NCBI RefSeq assembly: GCF_963675165.1
Contig: NC_087382.1
Location: 1,240,001 to 1,304,000 of the forward strand
Reading direction: 5' to 3'
DNA: 64,000 bases
DNA from: Halichondria panicea
Lineage: Eukaryota; Porifera; Demospongiae; Suberitida; Halichondriidae
A program made the position numbers and the translations under genes. Positions 23,362 through 33,786 of this stretch are shown one piece after another. Under the pieces are notes generated by a model. It was given only the letters and a program-made list of their open reading frames with translations. It was not told the DNA's origin and made no database searches. The stretch's first letter is position 1. Each line of letters opens with the position of its first letter.

Positions 23362-24669
23362 TCAATTGAAAAGTCTCGCGCCACTCCGACTTGTAACACT
23401 ATATAGCTTACAAATGTGCTTCTGTATTGTCAGGAATACAAAGTCTCTTGGATCCTCTCTAATAACAAAACTTTCACCAGGTTCTGGGTTGGTGATATCT
23501 CTTCTTAATATTTTGTCTCCCTCTATTTGGTTCACTGTGTGGCCACATCTGATGCAGATTGTTTCTTTATACAACGTTTTATTCTCTGTAGTGCTGAGTA
23601 CAATTTCCAATTCAGGCATAGGCCACTTTATTTGATAATCGTGTTCACTTTTCTCTAAGTATATCCAGCATTTCGTGGTATTGATACTTTGCACATACAT
23701 TTTATAGCCAGGCTTGATGTAGAACGAAGCTGATCGAGCTATTTCAGGTACTTCCTCTGACTCTTTAAATAGTGGTAGGTAGTATCGTGTATCACCTGGT
23801 GCTAGCATTGTGGTCATTGTCACTAGAGAGCTTTTGATGTTTTTAATAGCTTCTTGTGTTCGAGGGTCAGAATCGATAGTACCTAGTTGCTTAGTTACAC
23901 AAGATGCTAGAGCATCAAATTTGAATGTGAGTTGCTCTAACTTCATTTCGTATTTCTTAGCCTTAAGTTTAGACCGAGCAGTTTCTGTCATCACTAGCTC
24001 CAGGTGGCGATCTTTGTTTGATGCTTTATGTGCTGCCAAATTCTTTCGTAAAATTGTTTTTGTGCACCCAGCTTCAAAGAAGAGACACTTTACAGGCTCA
24101 AGAGGGCACACCTTTTGGTGGCGTGCTAAGTTTTTGCGCTGCATTTGCTCATGTTCACAATTGTTGGGGCAAGAAATAGGAAAAAGCAGACATTTGTCTA
24201 AGTGACTTTTAGCTGTTATTTCTTTGTGCATCACATCTCTGTTGCAATACTGACATGGTACCCGGCGATTTGGGCACTTGTTTTCCTCGTTATCTTGAAG
24301 GTCTTTTCTAAGCATTTTTTCTCCACATTTCTTAGTGCATGATACCACTACAAACAAGCATTTCTCAATATGTCGATTGCATTCACCCTGTGTGGTGATT
24401 TTTTCACAACCCTTGGAGCGATTAGGACAGTAGATCTTCCAGTTATCGATGACTCGTTTCATTCGTTTATCTTTAATAAACTTGAAGTTGACTTCTTGGC
24501 AATGTGGGCATTTCTTCTGTCTCTGTAATATTAGCCAATCTGTTAAACAGCCCTCACAAAAGAGTTTCCCACAACACTCAATCAGTACTGGGTTTGTTAG
24601 AATATGTGTGCAAAGAGTGCAGTAATGATCTTCCGGTACTATATCTATTATACTAACTGAACTAGCCAT
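23362..24669 (-). CDS. RING/TRAF zinc-finger protein, copy 9 (RING His lost)
   Basis: A 435-residue intronless paralogue: RING (CTLC, ECCGKLFCEGC, CPHC) with Leu at the His position, TRAF-type fingers (CPNRSKGCEKITT and following), a short coiled coil (RSKLKAKKYEMKLEQL) and the MATH-like block (GYKMYVQSINTTKCWIYL, HDYQIKWPMPELEIVL). The frame is clean. The C-terminal tail differs from the others (YSVTSRSGARLFN). The upstream flank 24825-24965 belongs to the duplicated block. Confidence 0.84.
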   Translation of the reverse strand: MASSVSIIDIVPEDHYCTLCTHILTNPVLIECCGKLFCEGCLTDWLILQRQKKCPHCQEVNFKFIKDKRMKRVIDNWKIYCPNRSKGCEKITTQGECNRHIEKCLFVVVSCTKKCGEKMLRKDLQDNEENKCPNRRVPCQYCNRDVMHKEITAKSHLDKCLLFPISCPNNCEHEQMQRKNLARHQKVCPLEPVKCLFFEAGCTKTILRKNLAAHKASNKDRHLELVMTETARSKLKAKKYEMKLEQLTFKFDALASCVTKQLGTIDSDPRTQEAIKNIKSSLVTMTTMLAPGDTRYYLPLFKESEEVPEIARSASFYIKPGYKMYVQSINTTKCWIYLEKSEHDYQIKWPMPELEIVLSTTENKTLYKETICIRCGHTVNQIEGDKILRRDITNPEPGESFVIREDPRDFVFLTIQKHICKLYSVTSRSGARLFN

Positions 24670-24824
24670 TGCTCAAAGAATAATTCTGTATCTTCTTTAT
24701 GCTATAGGTTATAGTCATGCATGTAGTAAAGGTTCTTTACCTTTAGGCTTTTATAGGTATACGTGGCCTCGTGGAATATTTGATGTAAAAGATCAGTGCG
24801 TGCATGTGCACTAACATGTGATTA

Positions 24825-24965
24825 TGAGTTGAGATTGTGTCCATGACAATGGTACCATATGGCCATGCAGTCATGCATGTGATGTCTTAAACTGTAGTAA
24901 TTAACTCTAACCTTTTAAAGGACCTATTATAGCAACAGCAAATAGTGAGACTGTGTCTTATTTGG
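24825..24965. repeat. Upstream flank duplicated with TRAF genes (unit 9)
   Basis: Carries GGCCATGCAGTCATGCATGTGATGT, the AGGACCTATTATAGCAACAG region and the string ending GTCTTATTTGG, matching the blocks upstream of copies 1, 2 and 4. Confidence 0.6.
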
Positions 24966-25379
24966 TTAAGTGAGTACCGTTATGTTCTCATATGGTGTTG
25001 TTTAGCGAGTCATGTGTGCAGTTATTATTATTCTGCCCTGAGGCGTAGCCGCACGAGGGATATATACGGAGCTAGGATGCTGACTGTGTGTGTGTCTGTT
25101 CCATGCAGCTGTATATAACTGCATGCTAAACGGTTGCAATGCGACAAAAACTAACAGCTTCTATATGAAAACATTAATTTCACAACTTGAGCATAGTTTA
25201 CAGAATTATGCCAGCAAATGAGCTTAACAGTGCATGACATCGCAGACAAATCTATCTGTGAAAATATATCACCTATACTAATACAAAATCAGTGTAATAT
25301 AGTAGTGCAGCATAATTGTGTCTGTCAGAAAGCCTCAAATTCATTTACAATACATGTATGTAAATGGTTTTTTATTGTA

Positions 25380-26176
25380 AGGAATAAAAAATCGTTTAGA
25401 ACCCCTCCTATTTGTATTGTAGGTTGCCACATCTGGTGCATGCAGATTATATACACAGGGTATTATTCTCTGCATTGCTGAGTTCAATTTTCATAGGCCA
25501 CTTTAGTTGGTGATCGTGTTCACCTTTCTCCAAGTATATCGTGCAATTATCATGACTATCTAGGTCCACATACATTTTATAGCCAGGCTTGATGTAGAAC
25601 AAAGCTGATTGAGCTTTATACTCTGACTATTTAACTAGTGGTATAGGTAGTATCGTGTGTTACCTGGTGCTAGTCATTGTCTCTAGAGAGCTTTTGATGT
25701 TCTTGATAGCTGCATGCTCGTGTATTTCGAGTGTTAGAATCGATGGTGCCTAGTTGCTTAGTTACACAAGATACTAGCTAGGCCATCAAACTTGCGTGAA
25801 AGTTGCTGTAGTTGATCTTTGGTATAGACTTAGCCTCGAGTTTTATTGCTTTTTTTTCACCTTCTGTCTCTTGCTCAAATTTGTTTGCTTTTTGCTCAAA
25901 TTTGTTAGCCTTCTGCGCACAACAGTCTCTGTCATCATTAGCTCCAGGTGGTGCTCTGTGTTTGATGCTTTATGTGCTGCCAGATCTTTTCTAGGAATCG
26001 TTTCTGTACACCCAGCTTCAAAGGAGGGACACTTTGCCAATTTTTTAGACAGCCATCACAAAAAATTGTCCACAACATTCGGTCAGTACTGGGTCTGTTA
26101 GAATGTTAGTGCAAATAGTGCACTGATGATCTTCCGGTACTTTGTCTACAAACTCATTATTCAATGTACTAGCCAT
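25380..26176 (-). pseudogene. TRAF pseudogene with internal deletion
   Basis: It starts MASTLNNEF-like at 26176. RING sequence runs to about 26045 and then jumps directly to the last TRAF finger (KCPSFEAGC), deleting most of the zinc-finger region, before continuing through coiled coil and C-terminal block with further frame changes. It is the copy nearest the LARP7 3' exons. Confidence 0.78.
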
Positions 26177-27153
26177 TGCTCTAATTATCAAACAGCATAC
26201 TTTAATATAGGTATACATGTGCATGTGCTAGAGGTTATCTCCCTTGCTTTTACTGTGGTTGTATAGAAGCTTCAAGTATTTGTGTACATATAGGCTGTGG
26301 AATCATGTGATGTGTGGTTATTATATAGGGATACAATGAAAAAAGTAGTATTCTCTTGATAGGGTTTAGCAGTACAATACATTGTCATGTTATTATGCCT
26401 TGGTGCGCATGCGCAAGAGAGGTATATATACTTTAGTGTGTGCGTGTGCATGTGTGTGTGTGTGTGTATGCATGTGTCTGTGTCTGTGTAGACTGCTATA
26501 GGCTGTTCAATTAAGGATCAATGAAGTGCAGCAAGTAAGAGTTTCTATAGTCATGTTTCTTGGATTTCAATTCGTGGATTTGCAAAATAATGCTTATTTC
26601 TCGAGTTAAGCCTGGTTTTGCATACTTGAAATGTCATTGCAACCTTTTCAGAAGAATTCGTAGAAAAACTTGTCCATGGAGTGTTACTACTCTACTTATA
26701 GTAGCTAGTTAGCTCTGCACTAGGTATTCGTAGCTGCAAGAGTGAAGAGAGCTGCAATTAGGCTCTGCTGATGCCAACATTAATTTTAGACTTTGACTTT
26801 TGGCATCAATCCCTTTTAACAACAATCATGGTCGATCATTACCCACACTCTTTGAGTTTCTGGATTTACCTATATAGTTATATATTATTACATGCAGCAA
26901 AAAAAAAGCAAAATGTTCATCATGATTATAGCGTGTATAAAAGCTCTTGCCAATATAGCCATAGCTTTGACACTTCTACCGAGGTATCAGCACACTTTCA
27001 TTATTAAACATTGTTCTCTATAATGTTATAATTAAGGTGCCTAATTAATATGCTCTAGCATACGTAGTTTCAGGTGTCCATTGAAAATTTTGTGCATGTG
27101 CATATAATTATGGATGAACTAGTCCACCAAGAAATTCAAACTACCCCATGCAG
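26177..27153. other. LARP7 intron, non-coding remainder
   Basis: AT-rich DNA with a (GT)n tract at about 26440-26490. No gene is recognised up to the acceptor at 27153. Confidence 0.6.
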
Positions 27154-27614
27154 ATGCTGAGGAGAGGGCGTACTTCCTCAAGACTCAGGCCGAGCGGAGA
27201 CAGAGACACTTGAAGGGGAAGAAGCACAACCAGATGAGGGGACAAGATAAGGTGTGTGTGGTGGAACCTCTTACTATTGCATGGGACCTATAGTGTACTG
27301 TGAATACTGACGTATCCTGATCTCAGGGTTTGATTTAGCACCTTAGAATGTACATGCCCAATAATAATAATTCTAATTATGATGTTTACATAATTTTATT
27401 ATAGTTTTACGAGTATTTTTATGATTTATTTCATGTACATGCACACTGACAGGTGATCAATAAGGCGCTGAGGAGAGGTCGTGGTTATGAGGAAATGAGA
27501 TACACTGATAAGTCAGTTGATAAGTCATGTGACAAGTCAGGTGTCAAATCCAGTGATCCTGTGAAAAGCAAACGCGTCCACATTAAGTTCTCTGATAGTG
27601 ACACTGAACAATAA
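27154..27614 (+). CDS. LARP7: La-related protein 7, last two exons
   Basis: Exon 27154-27251 encodes DAEERAYFLKTQAERRQRHLKGKKHNQMRGQDK and exon 27453-27614 encodes VINKALRRGRGYEEMRYT and a tail ending RVHIKFSDSDTEQ. The end resembles the conserved C-terminus of vertebrate LARP7 (HIRFSEYD), and the helix with RQRHLKGKKH is the third helix and basic tail of the xRRM, which contacts 7SK RNA. The exon phase matches the donor at 6644. There is no other start for these exons nearby, supporting one gene across the large intron. Confidence 0.85.
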
Positions 27615-27756
27615 TCACTCCTCATGCATGCATGCTACATGCAATCGTACAATTATGTCATCACTTATTTTGATGCAATAACAACTGTTGGTTAAAAAAT
27701 AAATTACTGCTATGGGGTAATGTAACTTGTGTAGTGTGCATGTGTCTATTAATTTA

Positions 27757-28490
27757 ATACCACACAGTGGCAGATCCAGGAATTTTGAGAGGGAGTTCCA
27801 AAACTTAAAAAAAGGGTCATTACATTTCCTAAGGCCACTCCAAGTGATACTCTGGTTTCTGGTCCACCGCCCGCATCAGATTTTATTCTTGGATTTCTAT
27901 CTCATTATTGGATTTCTATCTCATTATTTCTACTACGCATGCGCAGAATGGTCCATGTGGTACAAAATAGTGTGATAATGATATTCATTTGCAAAATAAT
28001 GAGATTCATAAGGTGAAATTGATAATGACATAATGAGAAAAGCCGCCCGCCCGCATGCAATTAGAAAAACTTCAGGACCAGAAACCAGAGTGTCACTTGG
28101 AGTGGCCTAAACAATGAGCATTAGAGAGCCTGTGGACATATCAATTGCAAGACATCAGCCTAGTAACTATGTACAGATCATGATCATTATAGCTGAGTTA
28201 GCTAGTTGCTAGTACGTTGATCTCCAGTGTGTTCTTGTGTGAAAGGGAAGTTTCAGGGAACCCATGGAACCTGTCTGGATCCGCCACTGCCACAATCAAA
28301 GCTACGGAGGGAGAGGATTAAATGTAAAACTGAATGGCAAAGCAAATAATTATACACTTATACCCAACAAACGAGAAATTCCATTGACCACACTTATAAA
28401 CTATTGCTACGTTATTGCTATAAAAGTAAAATTAACTGTTTTGGAATTACCTCCCTCTCAAATTTCCTGGATCCGCCACTGTGTGGTATG
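27757..28490. mobile_element. Element with ATACCACACAGTGG ends, host of a nested MITE
   Basis: ATACCACACAGTGGC at 27757 and GCCACTGTGTGGTAT at 28476-28490 are inverted, and the match continues inward (GATCCAGGAATTTTGAGAGG against CCTCTCAAATTTCCTGGATC). An internal TGGATCCGCCACTG at 28272 repeats the end motif. A second, unrelated MITE (27832-28108) lies inside. No coding region. Confidence 0.8.
27832..28108. mobile_element. MITE with AGGCCACTCCAAGTGA ends, copy 1 (277 bp)
   Basis: It starts AGGCCACTCCAAGTGATACT and ends AGTGTCACTTGGAGTGGCCT, with arms extending through CTGGTTTCTGGTCC/GGACCAGAAACCAG. TAA borders both sides, so the target duplication is TA or TAA. Related copies are at 45894-46114 (inverted) and 59036-59282. 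Confidence 0.88.
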
Positions 28491-29480
28491 TATACTTTTA
28501 TAGAGCGAAGTATAATAATTATGCAGCTATGTAATCAAAACGGCTGGCTTGCAAGACTATAGGCATGCACGAGCCGTATTATCAGCACTTCCCTGATAAT
28601 ACGGCCTAGGATCGAGTTTCCTCTATACTGCTCTTATACCTCTTCAATAATTATGCTGATCTAGTTTGAATTAGTGCATGCTCTATAGGTATTAGAAATG
28701 GAACACAATTATCTTTTTCTCATAATTATTTCGATCACACAAGTACAAGACAGAAAAGTATAGGTCAATTTTTCCCAGTTTGGAAAGAATGGTTAGAATG
28801 AGCATTTTTTGAGAGACATAATTATGTAAGGGGAGATAATAATATTATACTGTGATGTCAATCTTGTTACGTATAACGGTTCACGTGACAGGTACTTCCG
28901 CATTGACATTGCAGTTGCAAGAACTCTGACCCTGCAAATCCCTGTAGATAATTATACCCTATACCATAATTATGCATGTATACAAAATGTATAATCAATC
29001 AGATTTTGGGAAGGAAATGAATTGACAATTCAACTCTATATACTGTGATTAACCGTGAAAAGGTGCATGTGCATATACACACACACGTCAATATACTGTA
29101 CCATTATATCAACATGTATTAGTTATTGCCCAATGACGTTAAACTCGTCTGACTGGTCATATAAATCGTAATAAAAGACATGTGTTTTGAAGGAATTTAG
29201 TGTATTCATTAGTTTTGCTGAATTCCATAGTAAATTTTTTAGGTTTTCTTCCCACTAGTAGTTGTAAAGGTAGTAGCCTATAAAAGGGACCAACTGAGTA
29301 TTAGGTGGGATGGTGGGGCATAAGTCCCAAATGGATATCTCTTAAAGAAATCTACTGCATTTACACACAGTGCAAGTGCATATAGCATTATGCCATATAA
29401 TGCAGTGCAATATATGGTAGCCATGGCAGTGATGCAACATGTCATATACTGAGCACTGGTTTGATTTGATCTGCCCACTC
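28491..29480. other. Intergenic, no gene seen
   Basis: AT-rich. Contains GCCGTATTATCAG and CTGATAATACGGC around 28570-28605 followed by CCTAGGATCGAG, a degraded relative of the TAGCCTCG-family ends. Confidence 0.5.
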
Positions 29481-29493
29481 ACTGGGCAACAAG

Positions 29494-29997
29494 AGTAATT
29501 ACATAATAGATCACAGCTAATAACAAAGTCTGACGTATACGAAATTATGGTACTAGAGCACACATTTTTCTGGCTCCCGATGCTAACTGGACCAATGGGA
29601 CGTACAATATGGTCAAGTATTGAGTGAGACCACAAACAATATGTAACCATGCATGCAATCAATAATATTTTGATTTCGGGAATTGAAAATATTCAACTAT
29701 ATATACTGTGATTAACCGTGAAAAGGTGCATGTGTATATACACACACGTCAATATACTGTACCATTATCAACATGAGTAATTACATAAAGCTATATAGAT
29801 CACAGCTAATAACAATTAAGGTCCGACGTATACAAAATTATGGTACTAGAACACACATTTCTCTGGCTCCCCGTGCTAACTGGACCAATGGGACGTACAA
29901 TAATTATGGTCAAGTATTGGGTGAGACCAGACAAACAAGATGTAACCATGCAATCAATAATATTTTGATTTCGGGAATTGACAATTCCTTGCAATAA
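29494..29997 (+). pseudogene. Two broken copies of the 5' end of the beta-helix gene
   Basis: Around 29570-29632 and 29868-29930 the sequence GCTAACTGGACCAATGGGACG and GTCAAGTATTGGGTGAGACC repeats the first exon region of the gene at 30130 (CTAACTGCTGGACCAATGGGACG). Leader sequences such as TGATTAACCGTGAAAAGGT at 29050, 29711 and (as TGATTAACCATGAAAAGGT) 30005 repeat with it. Neither copy has a usable start or continues beyond about 200 bp. They are tandem duplications of promoter and signal-peptide region. Confidence 0.7.
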
Positions 29998-30129
29998 TAT
30001 ACTCTGATTAACCATGAAAAGGTACGTTTATTACATAAACAAATCTACTGTGTACCATAATCAAAAACCTATAAAAGCTATAATTATAGATCAGCAAGGT
30101 CAGACGTACGAAAGGTAATAATAATCATC

Positions 30130-33100
30130 ATGACTACTGTAGCACAGTTTTCTTCGCTCATTCTTCTACTCTCTCTGGCTCTGACCTCCCCCGCTAACTG
30201 CTGGACCAATGGGACGACAGTCGAGTATTGGGTGAGACCAGACGCAATGTCAGAGTGCCCCCACTCCATACCACCACACCAGTGTGTCACTATAACAGAT
30301 CTGGTGACTAACTCCACAGACACAAGCATCAATGATGGTATGAGTATCAATGTATTCTTCATAGCTGGGACTCATGTTCCAAAAACAGATGGTTGGATTA
30401 TTGTCGGAAATCCTTATTTAGATCAGGAAGTATCAGCAACTTTCACAGCAATTTTAGATGAACAAAACCAACAAAATGTTATAATTGATTGTGAGTCAGG
30501 TCACCCAATTAGCTTCGTGTTTCTTCAACTTCTATCTTTAACTTTGAAAAACGTCGAGCTACAAAATTGTGGTTTTAAACTACACTTTAATACTTATAGC
30601 TCAATTTTTCTGGATGAAATCACATCATCAGTAGTAGTCATGGACGTACCCGAGCTGGTAATTGCTAACATCAATATCACTAGTAGCAGAGGAGCTGGTA
30701 TGGTCATTATCCTAACAGACTTTCACAGGAATGTCAGCAGTAACCTTTTAATGCTAAATGAAATTGTCATAAACGGTAGTATTCCTACGAGAAATACTGT
30801 ATTCAGAGGCAACTTGCACGTAACGTTCATCGCGTCACAAGAAAACACATGTAGGAAACCCACAACTATCTCAATAACAAATTCTACATTTTCAAATGGA
30901 ATTGGTGGGCCCGCTAATTTTCCAGACGACGTTGTATTCGGGAGCTCTTCCGGTGGACTAACACTTTCTATGGTAAACTTACATAATGTAAGTATATTGA
31001 TAAACAGGTGCAAATTTATAGGCAATAAAGCTCATAATGGCGGTGGTATCAGACTGTTCGTACAACATAAAGATGAACACTCGGATAGTTTGAGATTTAA
31101 CAATCGCATTCATATCACCAAATCAATCTTTTCAAGGAATACAGCTGTTAGACTTGGCGGTGGGTTTGCAATAATTTTAATTCACCATAATATATCAGAA
31201 GCAGTGTTTAGGTCAGCTGGATTTGGTGGTGCAGCATTCGCACAATTCTCTTTTGACAAATGCACTTTCATAGGCAATGAAGCTAGACTGGGAGCAGCTA
31301 TCTATAATTCAGGAAACAGATTTGACAAGCCCCGTCGTCATCAACAAATCAGTAATTGCACATTCATGAACAATACATGCATGATAAATACAGCTACATG
31401 TAGAACAGATGAAGAGAGAGAGGAAACTGGTACAATTCATGTCGAACATGGGAAATTTCTGCGTATCGAAGATGTTGAAATTACCGGCAATGATTGTAGA
31501 GGTATTTACCTTTATGACACGGATCTACTACTGTCTGGAACAAGCGTAATTAACGGTAACCATGCTCGGCAGTCAGATGGCGGGGCTATACTGTTTGAAT
31601 GTACAATACAGTCAAGTCTAAAAATTTTTTTTTTTTTTAAACTCACTACCCTCAGTATAACCAACAACACAGCAGATGGTAATGGTGGTGGTATTGCAAT
31701 TCGTCATTGTGGGAATGAACATCGTTCTGCATGTATTTTTATCCAACCAACACATAAAATAACAATTATTATGAAACACAACACAGCGATGAAGGGAGGT
31801 GATGCAATTTATGGAGGCTATCTAGAAAACTGTAAATTGTGGGATATATTTGATATCATGGAGAGAAATACATCATCAGCTGTTTCCTCTCCACCAAATA
31901 AAGTGTGTATTTGCTCTGATGACTTCCCACAGAAACACACTTGTTCACTCTCCATGCAACTAGACACTTATCCAGGACAGAGGTTCCAAGTTCCACTAGT
32001 GTGTGTGGGGCAGTACGACTATTCCTCCTCTTGCAAAGTACAAGCAGATTTAGTGAAAAGTATCGCAAAAATTGCTGGAGAGACACCTCTTCAAAATATT
32101 GGCTTACAATGCAAGCAGCTGTACTACTCAATAGAAACTCAACAAACAAACTATACTGAAGCAATGAGTCTAACAATAGTCAAAGAACAAGACATTAATT
32201 ACAAATGGAGAAATCAAATAGCACGAACAGTACTTGAGATTAGAATTAAAGCATGTCCACCTGGTTTTATTAATGCCAAAAAATGCACCTGTACAGACTA
32301 TCTAGCATCTAATGGAATCACATGCAACATTGACGAAGAGCGACTGTACAAGACGTCCTCCATGTGGGTTGGCAACTATTCAGGGGACGTTGTTGTGCAT
32401 CAAGTCTGTCCATTCGATTACTGTAAGAGCAACTTCACCAAAGTCGATCCTTTCAACCAGCAAGAGCAGTGTGACTTTAATCGCAGTGATGTATTGTGTG
32501 GAGCTTGTCGACCTGGGCTCAGTCTAGCCCTGGGTACATCGCAGTGTAAAGAGTGCTCTAATATCAACCATCTTTTTTTGATACTATTTGCACTGGCAGG
32601 AGTCGTCTTGGTTGTCCTTTTACTCAAATGTAACCTCACTGTTTCCACGGGAACTATTAACGGTCTCATCTTTTACGCCAACACCGTACGATCCACACAA
32701 ACTGCTTTCTTTCCGTCCAGCACTGATAACAAATTCGTGAGGGTTCTCTCGGTCTTTGTTGCCTGGGTGAACCTTGACCTGGGCATAGAAACATGTTTTG
32801 TGAATGGACTCAACACATACTATCGTACATGGCTACAATTTATTTTTCCTTTGTACATTTGGACAATAGTAGGCCTGCTAATATTAATCAGCCGCTACTC
32901 TATCAAAGTCTCTAAATGGACGGGCTCAAACACAGTATCAGTTCTAGCTACACTCTTCCTACTATCGTACGCTAAACTATTGAGGACTACTTTCGATACC
33001 TTTTCATCGACCACTCTCACAGATATCAACGGTACAACCACCATCCTCTGGTTACTCGATGGCCGCTACACATTCCTCGAGTGGCCGCACAGCTTGCTCT

Positions 33101-33786
33101 TTGCAGCTGGCCTGTTCATATTATTAGCACACATACTGCCATTCACTATCCTGTTATTAATGGCCCCGATTCTGCAGCGATACACACACTACAAGTTATT
33201 ACGATGGGTAAACAAGTTAAAGCCTCTACTGGATGCTTATCAAGGTCCTTACGGAATCAAGTCTCGCTATTGGACTGGACTACTACTGCTAGCTAGACTC
33301 ATTATACTAACAGCTGTGTCTTTAAACGTATCTGGAAAACAAGCCATCAATTTGCTAGTGATAATCATAGTATTGTCTATTATAATGGCAACACTGATTG
33401 TATTCAATATAGGAACAAAGCTCTATACAAGCAAACTATCAAACTTCCTGGAGCTATTCTTTCTGGCAAATCTTCTGCTACTAACCGCTACGTTACTGTT
33501 TCTGCAGACAAATCAGAGTGATAAAATCAGCGGACAAAGTATAACAATCTGTTGTATGGTGGGTAGTGCATTCGCTATGTGTGGCCTCATCTTAGTCTAT
33601 CACTGCTACGTTGTATGTCAGAGAATAGAAGCCATCAAGCGACTAACATCGAGAGTTGTTTCCTCTCTAAAAGGGCCTCAGAATCGAGCACTAACTAACG
33701 ATGACATCATATGTGGTCCCCCACATAGCACACCCCCCACAGTCACAGAGGTTGATTTGAGGGAACTGCTACTAGAGGATAACTAA
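30130..33786 (+). CDS. Beta-helix ectodomain, multi-TM membrane protein (intact)
   Basis: A 1218-residue single-exon protein. Residues 1-24 are a signal peptide. Residues about 60-560 form a repeat-rich region with GGGI/GGAI and NNTA motifs (FIGNKAHNGGGIRL, ITNNTADGNGGGIAI), the pattern of right-handed parallel beta-helices such as the polymorphic outer-membrane-protein repeats. Residues about 590-815 are Cys-rich and end with CGACRPGLSLALGTSQCKECSN. Residues about 816-1170 contain about eight hydrophobic helices (LILFALAGVVLVVLLL, WVNLDLGIETCF, LQFIFPLYIWTIVGLLIL, AINLLVIIIVLSIIMATLIV). A short cytoplasmic tail follows. Similar architectures are multiplied in sponges; a surface receptor or adhesion role is inferred only. 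A run of 14 T near 31627 encodes FFFF without breaking the frame. Confidence 0.8.
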   Translation: MTTVAQFSSLILLLSLALTSPANCWTNGTTVEYWVRPDAMSECPHSIPPHQCVTITDLVTNSTDTSINDGMSINVFFIAGTHVPKTDGWIIVGNPYLDQEVSATFTAILDEQNQQNVIIDCESGHPISFVFLQLLSLTLKNVELQNCGFKLHFNTYSSIFLDEITSSVVVMDVPELVIANINITSSRGAGMVIILTDFHRNVSSNLLMLNEIVINGSIPTRNTVFRGNLHVTFIASQENTCRKPTTISITNSTFSNGIGGPANFPDDVVFGSSSGGLTLSMVNLHNVSILINRCKFIGNKAHNGGGIRLFVQHKDEHSDSLRFNNRIHITKSIFSRNTAVRLGGGFAIILIHHNISEAVFRSAGFGGAAFAQFSFDKCTFIGNEARLGAAIYNSGNRFDKPRRHQQISNCTFMNNTCMINTATCRTDEEREETGTIHVEHGKFLRIEDVEITGNDCRGIYLYDTDLLLSGTSVINGNHARQSDGGAILFECTIQSSLKIFFFFKLTTLSITNNTADGNGGGIAIRHCGNEHRSACIFIQPTHKITIIMKHNTAMKGGDAIYGGYLENCKLWDIFDIMERNTSSAVSSPPNKVCICSDDFPQKHTCSLSMQLDTYPGQRFQVPLVCVGQYDYSSSCKVQADLVKSIAKIAGETPLQNIGLQCKQLYYSIETQQTNYTEAMSLTIVKEQDINYKWRNQIARTVLEIRIKACPPGFINAKKCTCTDYLASNGITCNIDEERLYKTSSMWVGNYSGDVVVHQVCPFDYCKSNFTKVDPFNQQEQCDFNRSDVLCGACRPGLSLALGTSQCKECSNINHLFLILFALAGVVLVVLLLKCNLTVSTGTINGLIFYANTVRSTQTAFFPSSTDNKFVRVLSVFVAWVNLDLGIETCFVNGLNTYYRTWLQFIFPLYIWTIVGLLILISRYSIKVSKWTGSNTVSVLATLFLLSYAKLLRTTFDTFSSTTLTDINGTTTILWLLDGRYTFLEWPHSLLFAAGLFILLAHILPFTILLLMAPILQRYTHYKLLRWVNKLKPLLDAYQGPYGIKSRYWTGLLLLARLIILTAVSLNVSGKQAINLLVIIIVLSIIMATLIVFNIGTKLYTSKLSNFLELFFLANLLLLTATLLFLQTNQSDKISGQSITICCMVGSAFAMCGLILVYHCYVVCQRIEAIKRLTSRVVSSLKGPQNRALTNDDIICGPPHSTPPTVTEVDLRELLLEDN

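Larger units (their letters stand above)
6645..27153 (+). other. Predicted 20.5-kb LARP7 intron hosting the TRAF array
   Basis: The donor is CCAG/GTGAGTG at 6644-6645 and the acceptor CCATGCAG/ATGCTGAGG at 27153-27154. The split codon G/AT is restored and the reading frame runs directly into the LARP7 C-terminal helix. Other introns of the gene are about 0.06-1.3 kb, so this one is out of scale. Everything between is on the opposite strand or is repeat. Confidence 0.8.
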
